NCBI GenBank assembly: GCA_964506685.1
Contig: CAZDMQ010000009.1
Span: forward strand, 1-64,000
From: UBA5336 sp964506685
GTDB taxonomy: Bacteria > Pseudomonadota > Alphaproteobacteria > Caulobacterales > Hyphomonadaceae
Length of the DNA: 64,000 nucleotides
Reading direction: 5' to 3'
In this document: positions 51,916-61,387 of the stretch, in pieces
How the letters are laid out: each line of letters opens with the position of its first letter
How positions within the stretch are numbered: position 1 is the first letter of the stretch
The notes under the pieces: model-generated
Seen by the model: only the letters and a program-made list of their open reading frames with translations
What the model was told of the DNA's origin: nothing
Databases searched by the model: none
Program-made: the position numbers and the translations under genes

Positions 51916-54240
51916 TCAGAAGGCGTAGCGGACCATGAACTGGACCACGGCGCCACCTTCCTCGGTTTCGAGCTCATACTCGTCGAAGTCCCGGGCGACC
52001 TGATCGGCTTCGGTGTCGAACTTGTTGAAGACCTCGTCCTTGGAGGCGTTCAGGAGGTTCTGGCCGACAAGCCGCATGGTCAGCGAGTCCCCGAAACTCT
52101 TCTCGGCGAAGATTTCGAGATCGGAACCATAGGAGGTCGTGACTTCCTCGGCCACGACGCGCCCGAAGGCGTCGCCCTGCTCGCGATAGGTCACACCGAA
52201 GGCCGCATCGATGGTCGGGAGGTCCTGGATGAAGCCGACATTGAAGACATAGTCGGACTGGTCATTGAAGGTCCGCTCGCCGATGAAATCGGTCACTTCG
52301 CTGTCGAGCAGGGAGACATTGGCGAACACGCCGGTGTTCTCGAGGCCGACTGCGGTGAGCGGGGTGGAGAGATCGAACTCGATGCCGTAGACATCGCCGT
52401 CGCCGATATTGCGCGGCTCGTAGATGGCAAAGCCAGGACCTTCGGAGCCTTCTTCATCTGTGCGGAACAGTTCGATCAGGTCCTCGACCTGGCGGTAGAA
52501 GATGTTGACACCGAACACGCCGCCATCGGGCAAGCGCCGCTCATAGCCGACATCGAGGCCTTTCGCGATTTCCGGTTCGAGGCCCGGATTGCCGCGCAGG
52601 TCGTCATCCTCGATCTCGGCCTCGAGCGTGATCGGCAGGATAAGATTGAAGTCTGGACGGCGGACCGTACGGGCCGCCGAAAGGATCAGCCGGTCGGTCG
52701 GCGTGACATCGAACTTGAGGCTGCCTGATGGCAGCAGCACGCCGTAATCCTGGTCCGCGCTGGTGCCGGCAAGGCGCTCGGTCGCCGTGGTCTCGGTGGT
52801 TTCGTAGCGCAGGCCGGCTTCCCAGCTGAGCTTGTCGAACTCGCCATTGAAGACGCCATAGACGTCAAGGCGCTGTTCCTCGATCGCGGCGATGCCGCCC
52901 TCGTCGCCCGGCACCTCGATCTCAGCGGTGCGCAGGCTGAAGGGCGTATCGGAGAACTGGTCCCAGGGGTCGGTGAAGCCCTCGATCTCGTCCTCGCCGA
53001 CAAGGATCGAGAAGTCGCGCTGCTTGTCCTGGAAATAGGCGCCGAGCTCGAAGTCGAGCGCATCGGAGAGGGCAAAGGACTGGGACAGTTCGAAGGTCAG
53101 TTCCTCATCCTGGATGTCGGTGAGCTCCCGCTCCTGCGCGACTGCCTCATCCTCGAAATCGATTTCGTCCTCATCGTTCAGGCGGTCTTCCTCGAAGGCT
53201 GCGAAGCCGATGCGGGCCTCGAATTCGCCGCCGAACATGGGCCGCCTGTAAGCCGAATCCACAGTGTAGCTGGTCTGGTCGATCTGCTGCAGCTGCTGGT
53301 TGTCGGTCAACAGGGCACCGCCGGCATTGACCGGCCCGGTCTTCGCGGTGGGGTCCTCATATTCGAAGGACCGTTCGGCCTCTTCCCGGTCGGTGACGGT
53401 GACGAAGCCGCCGATCTCGAATTCCGAGCCGTCATTCATTTCGAGATTGTACCGGCCGTTGAAGGAGTAGTCGGTGCCGTCGCGGGTGTCGGTCTGGTCC
53501 TCGCGATTGTCGAATTCGTTCTCGCGGAAGGCCGGATCGTTTTCCGGGCTGTCACCGAACCTCTGGGAGAACTTGATCTTGGGATTGTAGCGGCCCTGGA
53601 TATTGCCGCCGAGCAGGAGCCGGCCCGGCCCGGCCGCCGCGCCGTAGACGAAGCCGAAACTGGGCTTCAGCTCGCCATCTTCATAGCTGAGGGCGCCGGC
53701 GCGGAGATAGCCGCCTTCAAGGTCGTAGCCGTCGCGCAGGACGATGTTGAGGGCGCCGGCGACGGCATCGCCGGTACGGCGGGCCGAGGAGGAGCGGACG
53801 ATCTCGACCCGCTCAATGAGTTCGGCGGGGATCCGGTCGAGCAGGAAGGAGCGGTCATTCTCGGCGCCGGGCACGCGCTCGCCATTGATCAGCAACTGGG
53901 CGTAGGAGGGGGCAAGGCCGCGGAAGCGCGGACCATCGGATTCGTTCACGTCCGACAGGAAGGTCACCGACGGCACGCGGCGGAGCGCATCGCCGGCGGT
54001 CAGCGGCTCGAAGCGCTGGAAGTATTCGGCGTCATATTCGAGGATCGGCTCGGTTTCCTCGGACCGGTTGCGATATGGGATCTGGCCGATCACCACGATT
54101 TCCTCGGCCCGGAGAGGGGCGTCGCTGGCGCCCTCGGCGGTCCCGGCGGTGGCGTCCGTGGGAGTCTGGGCCGTTGCGGCGGCAAGACTGCTGAGTGCGA
54201 AGACGGCAGCGCTCGAAAGCACTGTTGTGCGGTAGGACAT
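51916..54240 (-). CDS. TonB-dependent outer-membrane receptor
   Basis: A 774-aa receptor with a signal peptide, a TonB-box-like segment (EEIVVIGQ near residue 45), a plug domain with DALRRVPSVTFLSD, FRGLAPSYAQLLINGERVPG and a 22-strand barrel ending MVRYAF. The substrate is not evident; there are no adjacent periplasmic enzymes. Acidic loops (DRLNDEDEIDFEDEAVAQ) might bind cations. The start at 54240 follows GAGGGGAAAG; an upstream start at 54255 is also open. Confidence 0.88.
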   Translation of the reverse strand: MSYRTTVLSSAAVFALSSLAAATAQTPTDATAGTAEGASDAPLRAEEIVVIGQIPYRNRSEETEPILEYDAEYFQRFEPLTAGDALRRVPSVTFLSDVNESDGPRFRGLAPSYAQLLINGERVPGAENDRSFLLDRIPAELIERVEIVRSSSARRTGDAVAGALNIVLRDGYDLEGGYLRAGALSYEDGELKPSFGFVYGAAAGPGRLLLGGNIQGRYNPKIKFSQRFGDSPENDPAFRENEFDNREDQTDTRDGTDYSFNGRYNLEMNDGSEFEIGGFVTVTDREEAERSFEYEDPTAKTGPVNAGGALLTDNQQLQQIDQTSYTVDSAYRRPMFGGEFEARIGFAAFEEDRLNDEDEIDFEDEAVAQERELTDIQDEELTFELSQSFALSDALDFELGAYFQDKQRDFSILVGEDEIEGFTDPWDQFSDTPFSLRTAEIEVPGDEGGIAAIEEQRLDVYGVFNGEFDKLSWEAGLRYETTETTATERLAGTSADQDYGVLLPSGSLKFDVTPTDRLILSAARTVRRPDFNLILPITLEAEIEDDDLRGNPGLEPEIAKGLDVGYERRLPDGGVFGVNIFYRQVEDLIELFRTDEEGSEGPGFAIYEPRNIGDGDVYGIEFDLSTPLTAVGLENTGVFANVSLLDSEVTDFIGERTFNDQSDYVFNVGFIQDLPTIDAAFGVTYREQGDAFGRVVAEEVTTSYGSDLEIFAEKSFGDSLTMRLVGQNLLNASKDEVFNKFDTEADQVARDFDEYELETEEGGAVVQFMVRYAF

Positions 54241-54408
54241 GGACTTTCCCCTCAATAGATCGGGGACAAGTATCGCCGCTTGATGACAGATTTTCGTCAG
54301 CTCGCCGGAAGAAATGACAAGGTTTCATGACAGGCTGCGCAGCAACGGGCGCACCAAGTGTGGCATCAGACTGCAGTCAGGGAGTGCCGAGGGGGCAAGC
54401 CTGTCCGG

Positions 54409-56331
54409 TCAGCCCGCAGCCATGGTCTCGATGGCAGCCACGTCACCGCGACCGAGCGCTTCGATGGCGCGGGCGGCAATATGGCGGGCGTTCAGGCCGG
54501 CCGCTTCGTACATGACGTCGGGCTTGTCCTGCTCCTGGAAGATGTCCGGCAAGGTCATGGTGCGGATCTTCACGCCGGCATCAAGAGCGCCGGTGCGTGA
54601 CAGGTCATGCAGCACGAAGGCGCCGAAACCGCCGACGGCACCTTCCTCGATCGTGATCAGGACTTCATGCCCGCGCGCGAGCCGGTGAAGAAGGTCGCTG
54701 TCGAGGGGCTTGGCGAAGCGCGCATCGGCCACGGTCGTGGACAGGCCCTGTCCGGCGAGCATGTCGGCGGCCTTGAGGCATTCGGCCAGCCGCGCGCCGT
54801 AGGAGAGGATCGCGATGGTGGTCCCTTCCCGGACAATCCGCCCCTTGCCGATCTCCAGCACTTCGGGCGATTCCGGGATCTCGACGCCGAACCCTTCGCC
54901 ACGCGGATACCGGAAGCAGGAGGGCCGGTCGTCGATGGCATGGGCGGTGATCGTCATGCGGGCCAGTTCGGCCTCGTCGGCCGCCGCCATGCAGATCATG
55001 CCGGGCAGGGCACCCATGTAGCCGATATCGAAGCTGCCGGCATGGGTTGCCCCGTCGGCACCGACAAGACCGGCACGGTCAATCGCAAAGCGGACGGGCA
55101 GCTTCTGGATGGCGACATCGTGGACCACCTGGTCATAACCGCGCTGGAGGAAGGTGGAGTAGATTGCGGCGAACGGTTTCATGCCGTCGGCGGCGAGCCC
55201 TGCGGCAAAGGTGACGGCGTGCTGTTCGGCAATGCCGACATCGAAATGCCTCTCGGGGAAGGACTTGCCGAAAATGTCGGTCTTCGAGCCATTGGGCATC
55301 GCCGGGGTGACCGCACAGACCAGCGGGTCCCGGTGGCCCAGCGCTTCGAGCGTGTCGCCGAAGACCTTCTGGAAGCTCGGGGCCCTGGGGGCGGATTTCT
55401 GCTGTTCGCCGGTGATGACGGAGAATTTCGACACACCGTGATACTTGTCCGAGGAATTCTCGGCCGGCGCATAGCCCTTGCCCTTCTGGGTGATGGCATG
55501 GATCAGGATGGGCCCGTCCAGGATGCGCTGGACGTTCTCGAGGATTGGCAGCAGGACATCAAGGTCGTGGCCGTCGATGGGGCCGATATAGTAGAAGCCC
55601 AGTTCCTCGAACAGGGTGCCCCCCATGGCGAAGCCGCGCAGGTATTCCTCGGCCTTGCGGGCCGGGGTTTCGAGGCCGATGGGGCGGGCGACGCGCTTGG
55701 CCAGACGCCGCAGCCCGCGATAGGGGCGGGAGGACACGAGGCGGGACAGGTAGTGGCTCATCGCACCGACTGGCGGGGCGATGGACATTTCATTGTCATT
55801 GAGAATGACGATCAGCTTGGAACCGTCGAGACCGGCATTGTTCATCGCCTCATAGGCCATGCCGCCCGACATCGACCCGTCACCGATCACGCAGATGACG
55901 TGGTTGTCCCGACCCTGAATGTCGCGTGACTTGGCGAACCCGTGCCCGGCCGAAATCGAGGTGCAGGCATGGGCCGCGCCGAACGGGTCATAGACGCTCT
56001 CCGACCTTTTCGTGAAACCCGACAGGCCTCCGCCCTGGCGCAGCGTCCGGATCCGGTCCTTGCGACCGGTCAGGATCTTGTGCGGGTAGCACTGGTGGCC
56101 GACATCCCAGATCAGGATGTCATCCGGGGTGTCGAAGACAGCGTGGATGGCGACGGTCAGTTCGACAACACCCAGACCCGAGCCGAGATGGCCCCCGGTC
56201 ACGGAGACCGTGTCGATGACTTCCTCCCGGACTTCGTCGGCAAGCCGCTTGAGGTCGGCACGACTGAGCGCCTTCAGGTCGCTCGGTGTGTCGATGCTGT
56301 CCAGGAGGCGGTTCTTGAGAAGCTCTGTCAT
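54409..56331 (-). CDS. dxs: 1-deoxy-D-xylulose-5-phosphate synthase
   Basis: A 640-aa thiamine-diphosphate enzyme catalysing the first step of the MEP isoprenoid pathway from pyruvate and glyceraldehyde 3-phosphate. Seen: GGHLGSGLGVVELTVAIH, the cofactor motif GDGSMSGGMAYEAMNN, the catalytic FDVGIAEQHAVTFAAGLA and DRAGLVGADGATHAG. The length is normal. It is the third gene of the xseB-ispA-dxs operon, 37 bp after ispA. Confidence 0.97.
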   Translation of the reverse strand: MTELLKNRLLDSIDTPSDLKALSRADLKRLADEVREEVIDTVSVTGGHLGSGLGVVELTVAIHAVFDTPDDILIWDVGHQCYPHKILTGRKDRIRTLRQGGGLSGFTKRSESVYDPFGAAHACTSISAGHGFAKSRDIQGRDNHVICVIGDGSMSGGMAYEAMNNAGLDGSKLIVILNDNEMSIAPPVGAMSHYLSRLVSSRPYRGLRRLAKRVARPIGLETPARKAEEYLRGFAMGGTLFEELGFYYIGPIDGHDLDVLLPILENVQRILDGPILIHAITQKGKGYAPAENSSDKYHGVSKFSVITGEQQKSAPRAPSFQKVFGDTLEALGHRDPLVCAVTPAMPNGSKTDIFGKSFPERHFDVGIAEQHAVTFAAGLAADGMKPFAAIYSTFLQRGYDQVVHDVAIQKLPVRFAIDRAGLVGADGATHAGSFDIGYMGALPGMICMAAADEAELARMTITAHAIDDRPSCFRYPRGEGFGVEIPESPEVLEIGKGRIVREGTTIAILSYGARLAECLKAADMLAGQGLSTTVADARFAKPLDSDLLHRLARGHEVLITIEEGAVGGFGAFVLHDLSRTGALDAGVKIRTMTLPDIFQEQDKPDVMYEAAGLNARHIAARAIEALGRGDVAAIETMAAG

Positions 56332-56368
56332 CTTATTCTCTTATTATATTCCAATGCAAAAGGCGACT

Positions 56369-57274
56369 TTAATGCCGTCGCCCCAGCACGAAGTCTACAG
56401 ATTGCCGCAGGTATTCGGCCCGGTTTCGGAACACGGCCAGATGGTCGCGTGCCTGGTTGGCCAGCAACTCCACGCGCTCGCGTGCGCCCTCGATCCCGAG
56501 CAGGGTCACGAAATTTGCCTTGCCCTTCGAATGATCCTTGCCGGCGGCCTTGCCCATCAGGGTCTCGTCCCCTTCGGCATCGAGGAGGTCGTCGGCGATC
56601 TGGTAGGCCAGGCCGAGGTCATGGGCGAAACCGCTCAGGTGCTGGCGTTCGTAGTCCGAAGCGCCACCGAGTATGGCGCCAGCTTCGACAGCATACGAGA
56701 TCAGCGCGCCGGTCTTCAGTCGCTGCATCCGGGTGATGGTATTGAGATCGCGCGGCATGTCGGTGCCCAGCATGTCGATCATCTGGCCGCCAACCATGCC
56801 CTTTGCCCCGGCGGCCCTGGCGAGCGTGGAGATGAGCAGTGTCCGCACCTCGGCATCGTCATGGGTCACGGGGTGGGCCAGGATCTCGAAGGCAAGGGTC
56901 AGCAGGGCATCTCCCGCCAGAACGGCCGTCGCCTCGTCGAAGGCCTTGTGAACGGTCGGCTGGCCACGGCGGAAATCGTCATTGTCCATGCAGGGCAGGT
57001 CGTCATGTACCAGCGAATAGGTGTGCACGCATTCCAGCGCCGCAGCGGCGCGCAGCAGTGCGGTTTCCGAGGCCCCGAACATCTTGCCCGTGTGCAGGAC
57101 GTAGAACGGACGCATGCGCTTGCCATTGGCCAGGGCGGCATGCCGCATCGCCCGCATCAGGTCCGCTTCCGGGCCCGACGCGTTCGGGATCAGCTGGTCG
57201 AGGGCGACCGTGATCTTGTCCGCCACTTCGCGAAGCAGCGCAAGAAAGGGGGGATCGGCTTCAGCCCCGCTCAC
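56369..57274 (-). CDS. ispA: Farnesyl diphosphate synthase (polyprenyl synthetase)
   Basis: A 301-aa enzyme joining isopentenyl diphosphate units. Both Asp-rich motifs are present: DDLPCMDND (first, with the two-residue insertion of bacterial IspA) and QIADDLLDAEGD (second). The GKRMRPF substrate motif is also seen. It lies 5 bp after xseB and upstream of dxs, a common alphaproteobacterial arrangement. Farnesyl rather than geranylgeranyl product is inferred from family and context. Confidence 0.94.
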   Translation of the reverse strand: MSGAEADPPFLALLREVADKITVALDQLIPNASGPEADLMRAMRHAALANGKRMRPFYVLHTGKMFGASETALLRAAAALECVHTYSLVHDDLPCMDNDDFRRGQPTVHKAFDEATAVLAGDALLTLAFEILAHPVTHDDAEVRTLLISTLARAAGAKGMVGGQMIDMLGTDMPRDLNTITRMQRLKTGALISYAVEAGAILGGASDYERQHLSGFAHDLGLAYQIADDLLDAEGDETLMGKAAGKDHSKGKANFVTLLGIEGARERVELLANQARDHLAVFRNRAEYLRQSVDFVLGRRH

Positions 57275-57279
57275 GGTCC

Positions 57280-57528
57280 CTACTCGAAAGCGGCTGGTTC
57301 AGTCGCCGTCGAGCCGTCCTTGCCTTGGACGATCTGTTCGACCTTGAGCTCGGCAGCCTTCAGCTTCGCTTCGCAATGCGCCCGAAGGGCCTCACCTCGC
57401 TCATAGCGGGCAATCGATTGTTCCAGCTCGACATCGCCGCGATCGAGCTCGGCGACGATTGCCTCGAGCTCCTTCAGGGCGGCCTCGAAGGACAATGACT
57501 GAATCGGAGGGGTGGTCTTTGTCGCCAT
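57280..57528 (-). CDS. xseB: Exodeoxyribonuclease VII small subunit
   Basis: An 82-aa protein with the complete XseB helical pattern: SFEAALKELEAIVAELDRGDVELEQSIARYERGEAL, starting near residue 13. It binds XseA to form the single-strand exonuclease. GAGGAGCCG lies before the ATG. First gene of the xseB-ispA-dxs operon, divergent from the crotonase gene. Confidence 0.95.
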   Translation of the reverse strand: MATKTTPPIQSLSFEAALKELEAIVAELDRGDVELEQSIARYERGEALRAHCEAKLKAAELKVEQIVQGKDGSTATEPAAFE

Positions 57529-57630
57529 GGACGGCTCCTCTTTTCCGCTCCACCATAGTCAGGTGCATCGCCACTCACAATCCTGCAGGTTGGAGATAAA
57601 GCGCGATGGGTCGGCAAGGAGGAACGTCGA

Positions 57631-58539
57631 ATGAGTCGGGACAGTGATATTCTGGTGGAGCGGCAGGAGGGCATCGTCACCGTGACGCTGAACCGGCCGG
57701 AGAAGCGGAACGCGCTGACGCTCGGCATGCAGGCCGATCTTGCCGATGCCCTCTGGGAGGCGGACGAGGATACCGGCGTGCACGCGGTGATCCTTGCTGG
57801 CGCGGGAAAGGATTTCTGCGCCGGGTATGATCTGTCGGGCGCGGGCAGCGCGGTGCCTGACACCGCGTTTCATGCGGCCGGGCGAAAGTATCGCGGTGCG
57901 CGCAGCATCGATGACGATGCCTGGCAGCTCGAACGGGCCCAGCGCTACCGCATGGCGATCTTCGACATGCACAAGCCCGTTATCGCAGAAGTCCGGGGCG
58001 CCTGCCTGGCCGGCGGGACCGACCTCGCCTTCCTTTGCGACATGGTGATCGCCGCCGCCGACGCCCGCATCGGCTTTCCACCCGCCCGCGATCTCGGCGC
58101 GCTGCCAAACCAGATGTGGGTCTACAATTGCGGCCCGCAATGGGCGAAGCGGCTGATGCTCACCGGCGACAGCATCACCGGCCACGAGGCCCAGGCGATT
58201 GGCCTGGTCATGAAGGCGGTACCGGAACCGGACCTTCGGGCCGAGACGGAGGGGCTTGCCCGCCGGCTTGCGCTGATCGATCCGGACCTGCTTGCGGCCA
58301 ACAAGCGGATCGTGAATCTCGCCATGGAACTGATGGGCGCGCGGACCTTGCAGCGGCTGGCTGCGGAGAATGACGTGCGCGGTCACAACACCCGCGCTGC
58401 CGATCGCTTTCGCGCGGCGGTGAAGGCAGAAGGTCTGAAGGCAGCGCTCAAGGCCCGCGATGCGCCGTTCGGGGACGGACGGGCGCGGGTGTTCGGTCCG
58501 GAGACGCGCGATCCCGACGGACGGCTGGTCGAGGACTGA
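57631..58539 (+). CDS. Enoyl-CoA hydratase/isomerase (crotonase) family protein
   Basis: A 302-aa crotonase-fold protein. Seen: VTVTLNRPEKRNALT at the start, DFCAGYDLSGAG (first oxyanion strand) and ACLAGGTDLAFLCDMVIAA (second). A longer-than-usual insertion of about 25 residues follows the DFCAGYDL block. In place of the second catalytic Glu of standard hydratases the sequence reads PPARDLGALPN, so the reaction may differ (isomerase or hydrolase). AAGGAGG precedes the ATG. Monocistronic. Confidence 0.82.
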   Translation: MSRDSDILVERQEGIVTVTLNRPEKRNALTLGMQADLADALWEADEDTGVHAVILAGAGKDFCAGYDLSGAGSAVPDTAFHAAGRKYRGARSIDDDAWQLERAQRYRMAIFDMHKPVIAEVRGACLAGGTDLAFLCDMVIAAADARIGFPPARDLGALPNQMWVYNCGPQWAKRLMLTGDSITGHEAQAIGLVMKAVPEPDLRAETEGLARRLALIDPDLLAANKRIVNLAMELMGARTLQRLAAENDVRGHNTRAADRFRAAVKAEGLKAALKARDAPFGDGRARVFGPETRDPDGRLVED

Positions 58540-58548
58540 TCCGCACTT

Positions 58549-59196
58549 TCAGCCGCGCCACTGGTACGTCCGGAAGCTCCAGTACCCGTCACCGCCGTCG
58601 TGGACGCAGCGCCAGCCGAGTGTGCGCAGTTCGGGGCGCAACATGCGGTTGAACCAGCCATGGGCCGCGAGATAGACCTTTCCTGCGCTCGCCTCGGTGT
58701 CGAGCAGGCGGGCCGCTTCACTGGCGCGGGCGCGGGCCTGTGCAATATCCTCCCCGTCCAGGCTGTGCCCGTTGAGCCAGGCTGCGCGTGCGAGAATGTT
58801 CCATGTCTTCGGCAGGTAGCGCACGACGGGCAGGCAGGGTGGCGGCAGCGGGGCCTCGTTGAACAGGGCGCACTGGCGGGCCTCAAGGTGTGGTGCAGCA
58901 AGGGCGGCCGTCTCGATGGCGCGCTGGCGCTGGGAGGTGAGCACGACCTGCGCGTCGGCAACGGCGGCGCGAAGCCCCTCCGGGACGCTTTGGTTCTCGG
59001 CCAGGCTGCCCGTTTCGTACCGGTCCCACCAGTCGGTGTATTCGCGCCAGGTAAGCCTCGGACCGACCTTGCGATCGAGCGCGGGACGGCCATGCCTGGA
59101 AATGATGATGGGCCCGCGCTGCAGGCGCGTGCCACGCCCCTTCGCCGCCTCGGGCGCCGGGCGGGTTTCCGGTGTCGGGTTCGCCGTCTCGCTCAT
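58549..59196 (-). CDS. Histidine phosphatase superfamily protein
   Basis: A 215-aa protein with the phosphohistidine motif IISRHGRP near residue 35, the LTSQRQRAIETA block and the second His in VYLAAHGWFNRML. The usual RHG of phosphoglycerate-mutase-like phosphatases is intact. The substrate is unknown. Neither the ATG at 59196 nor a TTG at 59235 has a good ribosome site. It follows lepB on the same strand. Confidence 0.75.
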   Translation of the reverse strand: MSETANPTPETRPAPEAAKGRGTRLQRGPIIISRHGRPALDRKVGPRLTWREYTDWWDRYETGSLAENQSVPEGLRAAVADAQVVLTSQRQRAIETAALAAPHLEARQCALFNEAPLPPPCLPVVRYLPKTWNILARAAWLNGHSLDGEDIAQARARASEAARLLDTEASAGKVYLAAHGWFNRMLRPELRTLGWRCVHDGGDGYWSFRTYQWRG

Positions 59197-59247
59197 CGTA
59201 TGCGGGGGGTTATCGGCCTTCCGGCGAGCCGGCAAGCCGCCGTTCGC

Positions 59248-60105
59248 TCAGAGCCCCTTCCATAGCCGGCCGGGAAGGCATTCTGTGGTCTCGGTATCTC
59301 GACAGCGATAGAAGGAGAGGATCACCGTGTCTGCGCGGCCGATGAGATGATCCATGGGCACGAAACCGATCGAGGCGCGTTCGGCCGGGATGCGCGGATC
59401 GAGCGTACAGCCCGCCCGGTCGATCACCCCGTTCACCGGCGGACAATGGCCGGTGGTCTCGCGACCATCCGTGGAATTGTCGCGATTGTCGCCAATGAAG
59501 AGCAGGTGCCGCTCCGGCACGACGAACTCGAAGGTGTTGTCCAGCCGCCCGTTGGTGTCGAACTGGTGAATGAGCCAGGACTTGCCGTTGATCGTCTCGC
59601 GATACTCGTTTGCGATCCTGGGGCCGCGCGGCTCGTGGGCGATATAGGAGAAGTTGCGCACGAACTCGGTCGGGACGGGCTCGCCATTGAGGAACAGCTG
59701 CTCGCCCCGGAAGACCACGTGATCGCCCGGCAGTCCGATCACCCGCTTGATCATGACGCGATTGAAATGCGGATGCATGAAGACGGCGACATCGCCGCGC
59801 TCCGGGGTGCGGGCAAACAGGCGCCCCTCGCCCAGCGGCAGCAGGCGGCCAAGTCCCCACGGCACCGAGAAGCGGCCATAGCCGTAGGCGAATTTCGACA
59901 CCGCTACCCGGTCGCCGACGCGCAGGTTCGGAACCATGCTCTCCGACGGGATGACGCGCTGCTCATAGACCAGCATCGAGAAGACGAAGAACAGCGGAAT
60001 GAACACGGCGAGCGTCACCGCCCATTCCTTCAACTCACGCAGGATCTTGTCGCCGAGGCTGAGCGGCGGCTGTCCGGACTTGCCCGTGGTGGTGTCGCTG
60101 CTCAT
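59248..60105 (-). CDS. lepB: Signal peptidase I
   Basis: A 285-aa inner-membrane protease removing signal peptides. A single N-terminal transmembrane helix is followed by the nucleophile Ser in VIPSESMVP, the general-base Lys in RVMIKRVIGLPGD and the box GDNRDNSTDGR. The length is typical of alphaproteobacterial LepB. It is followed by the phosphatase gene. Confidence 0.96.
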   Translation of the reverse strand: MSSDTTTGKSGQPPLSLGDKILRELKEWAVTLAVFIPLFFVFSMLVYEQRVIPSESMVPNLRVGDRVAVSKFAYGYGRFSVPWGLGRLLPLGEGRLFARTPERGDVAVFMHPHFNRVMIKRVIGLPGDHVVFRGEQLFLNGEPVPTEFVRNFSYIAHEPRGPRIANEYRETINGKSWLIHQFDTNGRLDNTFEFVVPERHLLFIGDNRDNSTDGRETTGHCPPVNGVIDRAGCTLDPRIPAERASIGFVPMDHLIGRADTVILSFYRCRDTETTECLPGRLWKGL

Positions 60106-60200
60106 TGGCGGCCTCGCAAGCTGTCAGATCGCGGTTTTAGAGCACCGGCAGGGTTATGCAAACTGCCCTCCAGACACCGTGCGCAATCGCCCGTCGCGGG

Positions 60201-61253
60201 TCACACCGCGACGTAGGTGTCGACGCCATCGGGGCCAGTCGTGCGGGCGATGGCACCGCGCACGAGCAGGAGGTTGAGGTGGGCCAGCGCTTCGCCCGTC
60301 GCCATGCCAAGCGTGTCCTCGTCGATCCGGCGGGCGAACAGGGCCGTGAACGTGTCGACGACGCGCATGGGTGTCTCCAGCCGCGAAAGCAGCCGCGAGA
60401 GGGCCGTTTCATGGCCGTCGATGAGGTGGGTCAGCCGCTTGTGCACGCCCCGGAACGGCTCGTTATGGGCCGGCAGGACAAGCACATCTTCTGGCAGGAC
60501 ATCGCGCAGTCGGCTGCAGCTCTCGAGCCATTCGGCGAGCGGGTTGGCGTCGGGCTCGGTAGGGAAGACCGATACATTCGATGAGATCCGCGGCAGGATC
60601 TGGTCACCGGAGATGACGAGGTTGAGGGCCGGGCAGAACAGGCAGGCATGTTCGGGCGAATGCCCCCGACCGATGAGGACGGTCCAGCTCTGGCCTGCCA
60701 TCTCGAAGACATCACCCTCGGACAGGCGGCGATAGGCGTCGGGCATGCGCGAGACGGCGCGTCCGAACCCGCCGAATTTCGCCTTGTAGGTCCCGATCTG
60801 TGCCGCGGTCCATCCTGCGCGGTGGTAGAAGTGCGTCCCGGCCTCGGGGGCCTCGCGTCCGGTGTCGGCAACCAGCGTCCGGCAGGTGAGATATTCGAGC
60901 CGGCTCATCCAGAGTTCGGCGCCGGGAAACTTCCGTGACAGCCAGCCTGCATTGCCGACATGATCGGGATGCATGTGGGTGACGATGATGCGGCGGACCG
61001 GCCGGCCGCCAAGCCTGTCAGCGAAGATCTGTCGCCAGGCCGACTTCGTGTCCTCCAGCGGCATGCCGGTATCGACGATGGTCCAGCTGTCGCCATCATC
61101 GACCAGCCAGAGATTGATGAACTTCAGCGAGAAGGGCAGCGGCATGCGCACCCAGTGGATCCCAGGGGCAACCTCGAGCGTCTCACCGTGCGGCGGCGTG
61201 TCCTCGCCCCAGGGATAGGTGAGACCGCCCTTGCCCGTGGTCTTGCCCCGCAT
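60201..61253 (-). CDS. Metallo-beta-lactamase-fold hydrolase
   Basis: A 350-aa hydrolase with the zinc motif THMHPDHVGNAGW, preceded by TIVDTGMP, and later metal ligands in RGHSPEHACLF and VISGDQIL. A C-terminal helical domain (about 80 residues, ending VRGAIARTTG) is like that of LACTB2- and hydroxyacyl-glutathione-hydrolase-type proteins. The start at 61253 has an AGGAG at good distance; upstream starts at 61316 and 61334 are open but lack one. The substrate is unknown. It is 134 bp downstream of the tamB-like gene. Confidence 0.8.
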   Translation of the reverse strand: MRGKTTGKGGLTYPWGEDTPPHGETLEVAPGIHWVRMPLPFSLKFINLWLVDDGDSWTIVDTGMPLEDTKSAWRQIFADRLGGRPVRRIIVTHMHPDHVGNAGWLSRKFPGAELWMSRLEYLTCRTLVADTGREAPEAGTHFYHRAGWTAAQIGTYKAKFGGFGRAVSRMPDAYRRLSEGDVFEMAGQSWTVLIGRGHSPEHACLFCPALNLVISGDQILPRISSNVSVFPTEPDANPLAEWLESCSRLRDVLPEDVLVLPAHNEPFRGVHKRLTHLIDGHETALSRLLSRLETPMRVVDTFTALFARRIDEDTLGMATGEALAHLNLLLVRGAIARTTGPDGVDTYVAV

Positions 61254-61387
61254 TTGGCCTGCTCCTGCCTCGCCCGATGCGTGCCCGCTGCCCGTTGTCG
61301 CCTGATATCCGTCCATCAGGGAGCCATGCCACATCAGGCGACGGGGTGGAACGGGTGCCGCAGGGGCAGACCTCCGATCTCGCAGGT

